Part shown: piece by piece, positions 43,203 through 50,528 of the stretch
Layout of the letters: each line of letters starts with the position of its first letter
Numbering within the stretch: position 1 is the first letter of the stretch
From: Nocardioides sp.
GTDB taxonomy: Bacteria > Actinomycetota > Actinomycetes > Propionibacteriales > Nocardioidaceae
Direction of reading: 5' to 3'
DNA: 64,000 nucleotides
Assembly (NCBI RefSeq): GCF_030150155.1
Contig: NZ_JASLGR010000044.1
Location: 77,787-141,786 of the forward strand
Notes under the pieces: generated by a model
Database searches by the model: none
What the model was told of the DNA's origin: nothing
Seen by the model: only the letters and a program-made list of their open reading frames with translations
Made by a program: the position numbers and the translations under genes

Positions 43203-43250
43203 ACCCTACGAGTCATCCCAGGGAGAGCGCAAACGAATTAATTCATTTGT
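43203..43250 (-). promoter_or_regulatory. whiB7: WhiB7-type autoregulated promoter
   Basis: On the minus strand TTGCGC (43227-43232) and TAGGGT (43203-43208) are 18 bases apart. Directly upstream of the -35 is an AT-rich block (43233-43250, including GAATTAATTC), the element to which the WhiB7 AT-hook binds. The transcript would have a leader of about 340 bases. Confidence 0.75.
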
Positions 43251-43279
43251 TTCTGAACGTGCTTCTGAACGCGCCTGGA

Positions 43280-45331
43280 TCAGGCGGAGACGTGGGCCTG
43301 AACGACCTCGAGCACTGCCTCGCCGTAGGTCTCCAGCTTGGTCCGCCCGACACCGTGCAGACGGAGCAGCTGAGCCATCGAGGTCGGCGCGGCCTCGGCG
43401 ATCGCCTCCAGGGTGGCGTCGGTGAAGACCACGAACGCAGGCTTGGAGATCTCCTCCGCGGTCGCCTTGCGCCACGAGCGCAGCGCCTCGAACAGCGCCT
43501 CGTCGTACGGCGCCGGGCACTCCTCGTGACGGCGTCGGGCCTTCTCGGTCGACGTGGTCAGCGGCCGGCCGCAGCCCTGGCACATCCGGGCGCCGCGGCT
43601 GCCGCGGGAGGCGGCCGGGGCGGGACGGGCGGAGTCGGGCAGCAGCGGCTCCAGGAACCGCGAGGGCTTGCGAGAGCCGCGCCCGCCGGGCTGGCGAGCG
43701 GCAGCCCACGACAGCGACAGGTCGCGTCGGGCGCGGGTGATGCCGACGTACAGCAGGCGTCGTTCCTCCTCGATCGCGGCCGGCGAGTCGAGGGAGTAGG
43801 AGAACGGCAGCGTGCCGTCCTGGAGGCCGACGAGGAAGACCGAGTCCCACTCCAGGCCCTTGGCGGCGTGGAACGTCGCCAAGGTGACCGAGTCGGCGAC
43901 GGGGGCGTGCTGGTCGGCGGCGCGATGGTCGAGGTCGTCGACGAAGTCGGAGAGGCTCGCCGACGGGTTGGCCTCGACGTACGCCGTGGCCTGGTCGACC
44001 AGGGCCTGCCAGGACTCCCACCGGTCGCGGACCTGGCCCCGCGCCGAGGGCGGCTGCTGGGTCCAGCCCATCCCGGCCAGGGTGGCGTGCACCGTCTCCA
44101 GCAGCTCGTCGGCCTCACCGGAGCGGGCCGCACCGCGAAGCCGGGTGACGGCCTCACGGACCTCGGCACGGTCGAAGAAGCGTGCCGCACCGCGCACCGT
44201 GTAGGGGATGCTCGCCGCCGACAGAGCCTCCTCGTAGGCCTCGGACTGGGCGTTGATCCGGAACAGGATCGCGATCTCGGAGTAGGGCCGGCCCTCGGCC
44301 CGCAGCGCCTTGATCTGGGCCGCCACCGCGCTGGCCTCGGCGACCTCGTCGGTGCGGCCGAAGAAGCCGACCGCGGGCCCCGCCGGACGCTGGGCGCGCA
44401 GGTCGACGCCGGCCGACTCGGTGCCCTTGAGCAGGTCGTTGGCGATGGTGATCACCTGCGGCGTGGAGCGGTAGTTGCGGACCAGCTCGATCGAGGTGAC
44501 GTGGTCGAACTTGCGGGTGAAGCCGCGCAGGTAGTCGGCGTCGGCACCAGCGAAGGAGTAGATGGTCTGCGCCGGATCGCCCACGACGCAGATCTCGTCG
44601 CGGCCACCGAGCCACAGGTCGAGCAGGGCCGACTGGAGCGGGGAGACGTCTTGGAACTCGTCGACGACGAACCACTTGTACTGCCGGCGCACCTGGGCCG
44701 CGACCCGTTCGTCCTCGGCGAGCATCCCGGCGGTGAGGAGGAGCACGTCCTCCATGTCCATCCGGCCCTGGCCGCGCTTGGTCTCCTCGTAGGCGGCGAA
44801 GACCTTGCCCACCGAGGCCGGATCGACGCCGTCGACCGAGCGACCGCGCCGCGGTGCGACCTGGGCGTAGGAGTCGGGGTGGACGTTGGAGACCTTGGCC
44901 CACTCGATCTCGGAGGCGAGGTCGCGCAGGGTGGCCTGGTCGGTGCTCATCCGCTGCCGCCGGGCCGCCTGGCCGACGATCGGGAGCTTGGACTCGATCA
45001 GCGAAGGCAGCTCGGTCTTGTAGACGTGCGGCCAGAAGTAGCGCAGCTGGCGCAGCGCGGCGGAGTGGAAGGTGCGGGCCTGAACCGCCCCGGCGCCCAT
45101 CCCCCGCAGCCGCGCCCGCATCTCGCCGGCGGCGCGGGTGGTGAAGGTGACGGCGAGGATCTCGCTGGGGGCGTAGACGCCGGTGGCGACGCCGTACGCG
45201 ATCCGGTGCGTGATCGCCCTGGTCTTGCCCGTGCCGGCTCCGGCCAGGACCCGCACGGGGCCTCGCAACGCCTCGGCGACCCGCCGCTGCTCGGGGTCCA
45301 GCGCGTCGAGCAGAAGGTCGGGGTCAGGCAC
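43280..45331 (-). CDS. uvrD2: ATP-dependent DNA helicase UvrD2
   Basis: A 683-aa superfamily 1A helicase. Walker A is AGAGTGKT (about residues 29-36), Walker B VVDEFQD, motif III GDPAQTIYSF, and motif VI LLYVGITRARRDL. The C-terminal part has a tetracysteine module (CQGC...HEEC) and an HRDC domain ending LHGVGRTKLETYG, which is the UvrD2 layout of mycobacteria. It functions in DNA repair in the cytoplasm. The gene precedes whiB7. Confidence 0.93.
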   Translation of the reverse strand: MPDPDLLLDALDPEQRRVAEALRGPVRVLAGAGTGKTRAITHRIAYGVATGVYAPSEILAVTFTTRAAGEMRARLRGMGAGAVQARTFHSAALRQLRYFWPHVYKTELPSLIESKLPIVGQAARRQRMSTDQATLRDLASEIEWAKVSNVHPDSYAQVAPRRGRSVDGVDPASVGKVFAAYEETKRGQGRMDMEDVLLLTAGMLAEDERVAAQVRRQYKWFVVDEFQDVSPLQSALLDLWLGGRDEICVVGDPAQTIYSFAGADADYLRGFTRKFDHVTSIELVRNYRSTPQVITIANDLLKGTESAGVDLRAQRPAGPAVGFFGRTDEVAEASAVAAQIKALRAEGRPYSEIAILFRINAQSEAYEEALSAASIPYTVRGAARFFDRAEVREAVTRLRGAARSGEADELLETVHATLAGMGWTQQPPSARGQVRDRWESWQALVDQATAYVEANPSASLSDFVDDLDHRAADQHAPVADSVTLATFHAAKGLEWDSVFLVGLQDGTLPFSYSLDSPAAIEEERRLLYVGITRARRDLSLSWAAARQPGGRGSRKPSRFLEPLLPDSARPAPAASRGSRGARMCQGCGRPLTTSTEKARRRHEECPAPYDEALFEALRSWRKATAEEISKPAFVVFTDATLEAIAEAAPTSMAQLLRLHGVGRTKLETYGEAVLEVVQAHVSA

Positions 45332-45376
45332 GCGATCAACCCTAGACTCCCCCGCCGACAGAACCCGATCGACGGG

Positions 45377-45835
45377 TCAGTCGCAGTAGTCGCAGGCCTT
45401 CGAGCCGGCCGGCAGCTGCATGAAGCAGCGCGGGCAGACCGCCGGGGCGGGCGTCTCGGGCACGGCCGGGGTCGGCCGGGCGGTGGCGCGGGTCGGCCGC
45501 GCGGAGCCGGGCACCCGCGAGCGGGCGGACTTGAGGGTGTCGGCGGCGATCGCCTCGCGCAGGCTCATCACGGTCAGCTCGAGCCGGGTCAGGACCGTCC
45601 GCAGGTCGGCGGGCAGCTCGTCCTCGCTCAGCAGGTCACCGGTGAGCTTGCGGTACGCCGCCACGACCAGCACCCGGGCGTCGTACTGCTTCCCGCGCTC
45701 GACCACCATCAGGTCGGCGGCCTCGGCGTCGAGGCCGAGCTCCTCGTAGCGCTCGCTCAGCGCCTCCGGATCCTTCGGGTAGTCCCGGATGGCCGCGAGA
45801 AGGTTGATCTTGGACAGGCGACCTAGGGAAGACAC
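45377..45835 (-). CDS. Hypothetical protein with C-terminal zinc ribbon
   Basis: A 152-aa protein beginning at GTG 45835 after GAGGG. An N-terminal helical part (LSKINLLAAIRDYPKDPEAL... AADLMVVERGKQYDARVLV) is followed by a Pro/Thr/Ala linker and a zinc ribbon CPRCFMQLPAGSKACDYCD at the very end. It lies 45 bases upstream of uvrD2 on the same strand. The family is not recognised. Confidence 0.8.
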   Translation of the reverse strand: MSSLGRLSKINLLAAIRDYPKDPEALSERYEELGLDAEAADLMVVERGKQYDARVLVVAAYRKLTGDLLSEDELPADLRTVLTRLELTVMSLREAIAADTLKSARSRVPGSARPTRATARPTPAVPETPAPAVCPRCFMQLPAGSKACDYCD

Positions 45836-45839
45836 ACCC

Positions 45840-46667
45840 TCAGGGTAAGGACTCCGTGCCCGGCCGAGCCAGTTTGACGTCGGCCCGGCGGACGGACCGG
45901 ACACCGAGGTCGGCACGTCGCTCGGCCCACATCCGCTGCCCGGCCCGCGCCTGCGCGATCAGGTCGGGGTCGAGCGCGGCGATCGCGAGCCCCTCGCCGC
46001 CCTCGACCCGGGCCACCGCCGTGCCGAACGGGTCGTAGATCGCGGTGCCGCCGATGAAGGAGCTCGGCGCCCCGACCAGGCCCGCGAACGCGACGTAGAT
46101 CCCGTTGTCCAGAGCCCGTGCGGCCATGTGCAGCTCGCAACGGCGCTCGCCGCCGGGGAAGAACGCCCCGCTGCACAGGTAGGCCTCGACGCCGTCGGCC
46201 GCCGCGTCAGCGGCGTGCTCGGGGAAGTTCGCGTCGTAGCAGACCGCCAGGCCGAGCCGCCGCTCGGCGACGACCAGGCTCGCCCCGCCCTCACCGGCGA
46301 CGAAGCGGTGCCGCTCGGAGGCGTAGAGATGCTGCTTCGCGTACGCCGCCACGGGCCGCTCCCCCGGCGCCAGCACCACATCGGCCAGCCGAGCCGCCCC
46401 AGCACCGGAGAGTGCGGTGTTGAGCACCACCACCGCACCGGTCTCCTCGACCGCCGCCTGGAGCGGGGCGACCCACCGGTCCTCGTCGAGCCGCGGCAGC
46501 GCGCGGGCGAACACCTGGTCGTCGTACCCGGTGACGAAGGCCTCCGGGAAGAGCACCACGTCGGCCCCGGCCTCGGCCGCGCGGCGCACCCACCGGGCCG
46601 CGGAGGCGACATTGCGCTCGACCTCGCCGGGGAGCGCTTCGGCCTGGACGGCGGCGAGGGTGAGCAC
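45840..46667 (-). CDS. Carbon-nitrogen hydrolase (nitrilase superfamily)
   Basis: A 275-aa nitrilase-fold amidase. The catalytic triad is complete: Glu42 (FPEAF), Lys111 (AKQHLY) and Cys143 (AVCYDANFPE). It probably hydrolyses a linear amide or N-carbamoyl compound. The start is GTG. Its end is four bases from the next gene's start, so the two form an operon leading to uvrD2. Confidence 0.9.
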   Translation of the reverse strand: MLTLAAVQAEALPGEVERNVASAARWVRRAAEAGADVVLFPEAFVTGYDDQVFARALPRLDEDRWVAPLQAAVEETGAVVVLNTALSGAGAARLADVVLAPGERPVAAYAKQHLYASERHRFVAGEGGASLVVAERRLGLAVCYDANFPEHAADAAADGVEAYLCSGAFFPGGERRCELHMAARALDNGIYVAFAGLVGAPSSFIGGTAIYDPFGTAVARVEGGEGLAIAALDPDLIAQARAGQRMWAERRADLGVRSVRRADVKLARPGTESLP

Positions 46668-46720
46668 CTGCTCAGCCTAGGGTCGCGGCCGTCCGCACCG
46701 CCGCGCAGACCGCGACCACC

Positions 46721-46734
46721 TAGAACATGTTCTA
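46721..46734. promoter_or_regulatory. Perfect 14-bp palindrome TAGAACATGTTCTA (KstR-like site)
   Basis: The palindrome fits TnnAACnnGTTnnA, the consensus of the TetR-family sterol regulator KstR. It lies 38 bases before the SDR start and 53 bases from the divergent amidase start, a suitable position to block the SDR promoter. Confidence 0.7.
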
Positions 46735-46771
46735 CTATTGCCTCACCTCTCCCCTGCCGACAGGACTCCCC

Positions 46772-47584
46772 ATGCGCACCCTGCACAACCGCGTCGCCGT
46801 GATCACCGGTGCCGGCTCCGGCATCGGCCGTGAGATCGCCCTGGACCTCGCCACGAGGGGCTGCCACATCGCCGCGGTCGACATCCGTCCCGAGGGGATC
46901 GAGGAGACCGCGGCGGCGGTGCGTGAGCTCGGTCGGCACGCCTCCACCCATGTCGCCGACGTCTCCGACGCCACCCGGATGGCGGCGCTGCCAGCGGAGG
47001 TGGTCGCCGCGCACGGGCGGGTGCACATCCTGGTCAACAACGCCGGTGTGACCTCAGCAGGTGTCTTCGAGCAGGAGCGGATCGAGGACCTGCAGTGGAT
47101 CGTCGGGATCAACATGTGGGGCGTCGTGCACGGCTGCCATGCGTTCCTGCCGCTGCTCAAGGAGGCCGACGAGGCGCACATCGTCAACGTCTCCTCGATG
47201 GTCGGACTGATGGGGATGCCGCACAACGCCAGCTACGCGCTGACCAAGGGGGCGGTGAAGACCTTCTCCGAGGCGCTCCGTGCCGAGTTGGTCGCCACCG
47301 AGGTCGGCGTCACCACCGTCTTCCCCGGCGCCCACCGGACCGCGATCACCGAGGGCGCCCGCGGCTCGATGGGCACCAAGCTCACCGAGATGGGGCGCTC
47401 CCGGTTCACCGGCATCGCGATGCGCTCCCCCCAGCGCCTGGCCCGTCGGGTCGGCAACGCCATCGAGCACGGCCGGGCCCGGGTCGTGGCCGGCCCGGAC
47501 GCCCACCTGATCGACGCCTGGGCGCGGATCGCGCCGGGCCGGATCGGCCTACTGGGTCACGTGACGGGGCGCGGGGCGTCCTGA
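46772..47584 (+). CDS. Short-chain dehydrogenase/reductase (SDR)
   Basis: A 270-aa classical SDR. The cofactor motif is TGAGSGIG (about residues 12-19), NNAG is at about 90, and the catalytic Ser-Tyr-Lys are in NVSSMVG and YALTKG. VDIRP after beta-2 carries an Asp, which favours NAD(H). A KstR-like palindrome upstream suggests a role in lipid or sterol-type metabolism. Confidence 0.9.
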   Translation: MRTLHNRVAVITGAGSGIGREIALDLATRGCHIAAVDIRPEGIEETAAAVRELGRHASTHVADVSDATRMAALPAEVVAAHGRVHILVNNAGVTSAGVFEQERIEDLQWIVGINMWGVVHGCHAFLPLLKEADEAHIVNVSSMVGLMGMPHNASYALTKGAVKTFSEALRAELVATEVGVTTVFPGAHRTAITEGARGSMGTKLTEMGRSRFTGIAMRSPQRLARRVGNAIEHGRARVVAGPDAHLIDAWARIAPGRIGLLGHVTGRGAS

Positions 47585-47628
47585 GCCCGCATGGGAACAA
47601 ACCCTCGCCCCCAGCTCGTTGGCCCGAC

Positions 47629-47880
47629 ATGAGCACTGCGACCTTCACGATGTACTCCACCCCCTGGTGCGGCTACTGCCAGCGCCTCAAGGCCCAGCTC
47701 GGCCGCGAGGGGATCACCTTCGAGGAGATCGACATCGAAGCGGTGCCGGGCACCGCGGAGATCGTGGAGAAGGTCAACAACGGCAACCGGACCGTGCCCA
47801 CGCTGGTCTACAGCGACGGCTCCGCGCAGACCAACCCGAGCCTGCGCGACGTCAAGGAGAAGCTGGCCTCCCTCGGCTGA
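47629..47880 (+). CDS. mrx1: Mycoredoxin (glutaredoxin-like, mycothiol-dependent)
   Basis: An 83-aa thioredoxin-fold protein with CGYC at residues 14-17 (the family form WCGYC), the cis-Pro in TVPTLVY, and the C-terminal helix LRDVKEKLASL. Mycoredoxin reduces S-mycothiolated proteins using mycothiol. Its place next to nudC, whiB7 and uvrD2 matches the mycobacterial locus. No clear ribosome site precedes the ATG. Confidence 0.92.
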   Translation: MSTATFTMYSTPWCGYCQRLKAQLGREGITFEEIDIEAVPGTAEIVEKVNNGNRTVPTLVYSDGSAQTNPSLRDVKEKLASLG

Positions 47881-47919
47881 GGCCTGCCCCCGGCCGCGTC
47901 GCGATGCGATGATGCCCCT

Positions 47920-48414
47920 ATGGGCATCTCCACTCGACTGCTGAACGACGGCGAGGACGTCGTCGTCAGCACGCGCACGCACCCCAAGGCGCTGATCCTC
48001 CCGGCCATCGTGCTGGTGGTCAGCCTCGCGATCGGGCTGGCGGTGCAGATCCGCACCAGCACCGCGATCCTCCAGATCGTGGTCTGGATCCTGGTCGTGG
48101 CCGCGTTCGTGATCTGGTGTGTGTGGCCGTTGATGAACTGGCTCGCGGCGACGTACACGATCACCAACCGTCGCCTGATCACCCGGCACGGGGTGCTGAC
48201 CCGGCGCGGGCACGACATCCCGCTCTCGCGCGTCAGTGACGTCGAGTACGAGATGGACCTGATCGACCGGGTGCTGGGCTGCGGCACCCTGATCATCAGC
48301 GACGCCAGTACCGACGGCGAGGTGAAGCTCCCCGACATCCCGCGCGTCGAGGAGGTCCAGCGTCAGCTGAACCACCTGATCCACGTCACCGACGGTGGCA
48401 AGCGGGGCGAGTGA
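47920..48414 (+). CDS. Membrane protein with bacterial PH (bPH2) domain
   Basis: A 164-aa protein with two transmembrane helices (about residues 26-45 and 50-72) and a cytoplasmic PH-like YdbS/DUF304 domain (about 85-160: YTITNRRLITRHGVLTRRG, then VSDVEYEMDLIDRVLGCG). Family function is unknown. It ends base to base against nudC on the other strand. Confidence 0.88.
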   Translation: MGISTRLLNDGEDVVVSTRTHPKALILPAIVLVVSLAIGLAVQIRTSTAILQIVVWILVVAAFVIWCVWPLMNWLAATYTITNRRLITRHGVLTRRGHDIPLSRVSDVEYEMDLIDRVLGCGTLIISDASTDGEVKLPDIPRVEEVQRQLNHLIHVTDGGKRGE

Positions 48415-49344
48415 TTACCAGCTCCCCGGCAGGCGGTGACCCATCCAGCCCTCGATCAGGGACCTGCTGATCGAGACGCCGCCGGGGAGCACCAGGGTGC
48501 CGGCCTGGGCGCCCTCGAGCAGCTGGGCCCGGGTGAACCAGCCGACCTCGGCCAGCTCGTCGTCGTCCAGGGAGGTGTCGCGCGAGAGCGCGGTGCCGGT
48601 GAAGCCGAGCATCATCGACGCCGGCAGCGGCCAGGGCTGGTTGCCGACGTAGGAGACAGCTCCCACCCGTACGCCGGCCTCCTCGGCCACCTCGCGCCGG
48701 ACCGCGTCCTCCAGGGACTCCCCCGGCTCGCAGAACCCCGCCAGAGTGGAGAACCGACCCACCGGCCACTCGCCCTTGCGCCCCAACAGGCAGGCCTCCT
48801 CGGGAGAGCCCGGCTCGCCGTGGGTGATCAGCATGATCACGGCCGGGTCGGTGCGCGGGAAGTGCTGGTGACCGTCACTGCAGACCAGCACGTGGCCCGA
48901 GGACTGCAGCACCAGCGGCCCACCACAGCGGGAGCAGAACCGGGTCGCGGCCAGCCACTCGGCCATCCCGATCGCGTGGAAGACCAGCGACGGGCTCGCC
49001 TCGGGTGCCGTCTCGGCGACCGGCGCGTCCTGATCGGGCAGCCGCACCCCAGCCAGCTCGGGCAGCAGCGCCCGCAGCGGGCGCCAGGTCTCGGCGGCGT
49101 GATCCTTGCCGACGATGACGGCGAAGAAGGTCCGGCCACGGAACTCGCCCAGCAGCAGGCGATGCCCCTCAGGAGCCTGCCGCGGGCTCACCCAGGTCAG
49201 CGGGGAGGCGACCTTCGTGCGTGCCACCACCAACACCCGCGACGACGGGTCGGCCCACCGTTCGGCCTCCCAGTCATCATCCCCGCGATGCAACGCGAGC
49301 CTGTCGTGCGCGCCCTCGTGCAGGCGTTCGTGGGCATGGATCAC
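48415..49344 (-). CDS. nudC: NADH pyrophosphatase / NAD-capped RNA decapping enzyme NudC
   Basis: A 309-aa NudC. It has the zinc knuckle CSRCGG with a second pair partly altered (LVCSDGHQHFPR), the NUDIX box GFCEPGESLEDAVRREVAEEAGV, and the specificity motif NQPWPLP (SQPWPxPxS class). It hydrolyses NADH and removes NAD caps from RNA. GTG 49344 is chosen; an upstream TTG would add three residues. Confidence 0.92.
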   Translation of the reverse strand: MIHAHERLHEGAHDRLALHRGDDDWEAERWADPSSRVLVVARTKVASPLTWVSPRQAPEGHRLLLGEFRGRTFFAVIVGKDHAAETWRPLRALLPELAGVRLPDQDAPVAETAPEASPSLVFHAIGMAEWLAATRFCSRCGGPLVLQSSGHVLVCSDGHQHFPRTDPAVIMLITHGEPGSPEEACLLGRKGEWPVGRFSTLAGFCEPGESLEDAVRREVAEEAGVRVGAVSYVGNQPWPLPASMMLGFTGTALSRDTSLDDDELAEVGWFTRAQLLEGAQAGTLVLPGGVSISRSLIEGWMGHRLPGSW

Positions 49345-49400
49345 ACCCCCCAACGTAGACCTGCGGTGAATAACGCGTAAGCCCGCGGTGTTCCACCGAC

Positions 49401-50528
49401 GTGACCACAGCGACCGGAGTGCTCGACTCGATCGTGATCGGCGCCGGCCAGGCCGGTCTCTCGGCGAGCCACCATCTGTCCCGCCGTGGCATCGACCACG
49501 TCGTCCTCGACGCCGAGCAGCGCCCCGGCGGCGCCTGGCAGCACCGCTGGGACGCCCTCACCCTGGCCGACGTGCACGGCATCGCCGAGCTCCCCGACGC
49601 CGAGCCGCTGCCGACCGACTCGACGGCCGCCGCGGCCCGCGCGAACGTCGCGGTGCCGACGTACTTCTCCTCCTATGAGACCGAGCAGCAGGTGCCGGTC
49701 CTGCGGCCCGTCAAGGTCGACCGGGTGAGCAGCCGCGACGACGCGCTGCTGGCCGTCACCGCCGGTGAGCGGACCTGGCTCGGTCGGACCCTGGTCAACG
49801 CCACCGGCACCTGGACGCAGCCGTACTGGCCGTTCTACCCCGGGCGCGAGACGTTCCTGGGCGAGCAGCTGCACACCCACGACTACCCCGGTCCCGAGCA
49901 CTTCCGCGGCCGCCGGGTGCTGGTCGTCGGCGGCGGTGCCTCCGCGGTCCAGTTCCTGGGCACCCTGGGGCCGATCACCGACGTGGTCTGGGTGACCCGC
50001 CGGCCGCCGGTGTGGCGCACCGACCGGTTCGACGCCGAGGCCGGGCACGACGCGGTGGCGCTGGTCGAGGATCGCGTACGCCGTGGGCTGCCGCCGACCT
50101 CGGTGGTCTCGGTGACCGGACTGATGCTGCGGCCCCAGGAGGCCGAGGCGGCACGGCTCGGGGTCTATGACCGACGACTGCCGATGTTCTCCTCGATCGA
50201 GCCCGACGGGGTGCGCTGGGCCGACGGCTCCTTCGAGGCCGTCGACGTGATCCTGTGGGCGACCGGCTTCAGGCCGGCGATCGCGCACCTGGCACCGCTG
50301 CGGCTACGCAGCGAGGCCGGTGGCATCCAGCTGGACCGGTTCGGCACGACGGCGGTGGTCGACCCGCGGATCCAGCTGGTCGGCTACGGCCCCTCGGCCT
50401 CGACCATCGGAGCCAACCGCGCGGGACGGTTCGCTGCCCGCGGGGTCGCTGCCTGGCTGCGCGATCACCCGCCGAGCAACGCCTCCAGCTCCGTCCTGTC
50501 GAGCAGGTCGGGCGGCTCGACCAGCTGA
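49401..50528 (+). CDS. NAD(P)/FAD-dependent monooxygenase-like oxidoreductase (CzcO/FMO-like)
   Basis: A 375-aa flavoprotein with two Rossmann motifs: GAGQAGLS at about residues 14-21 (FAD) and VVGGGASAVQF at about 174 (NADPH), and the LWATGFRP motif at about 290. Family members oxidise soft nucleophiles or ketones. The C-terminal ~20 codons overlap the end of adnB on the opposite strand by 64 bases. The start is GTG 49401. Confidence 0.88.
   Translation: MTTATGVLDSIVIGAGQAGLSASHHLSRRGIDHVVLDAEQRPGGAWQHRWDALTLADVHGIAELPDAEPLPTDSTAAAARANVAVPTYFSSYETEQQVPVLRPVKVDRVSSRDDALLAVTAGERTWLGRTLVNATGTWTQPYWPFYPGRETFLGEQLHTHDYPGPEHFRGRRVLVVGGGASAVQFLGTLGPITDVVWVTRRPPVWRTDRFDAEAGHDAVALVEDRVRRGLPPTSVVSVTGLMLRPQEAEAARLGVYDRRLPMFSSIEPDGVRWADGSFEAVDVILWATGFRPAIAHLAPLRLRSEAGGIQLDRFGTTAVVDPRIQLVGYGPSASTIGANRAGRFAARGVAAWLRDHPPSNASSSVLSSRSGGSTS

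Noticed and set aside
43247..45826. An 859-codon rightward frame opposite uvrD2
   Set aside because: No motifs; the opposite strand encodes a complete helicase.
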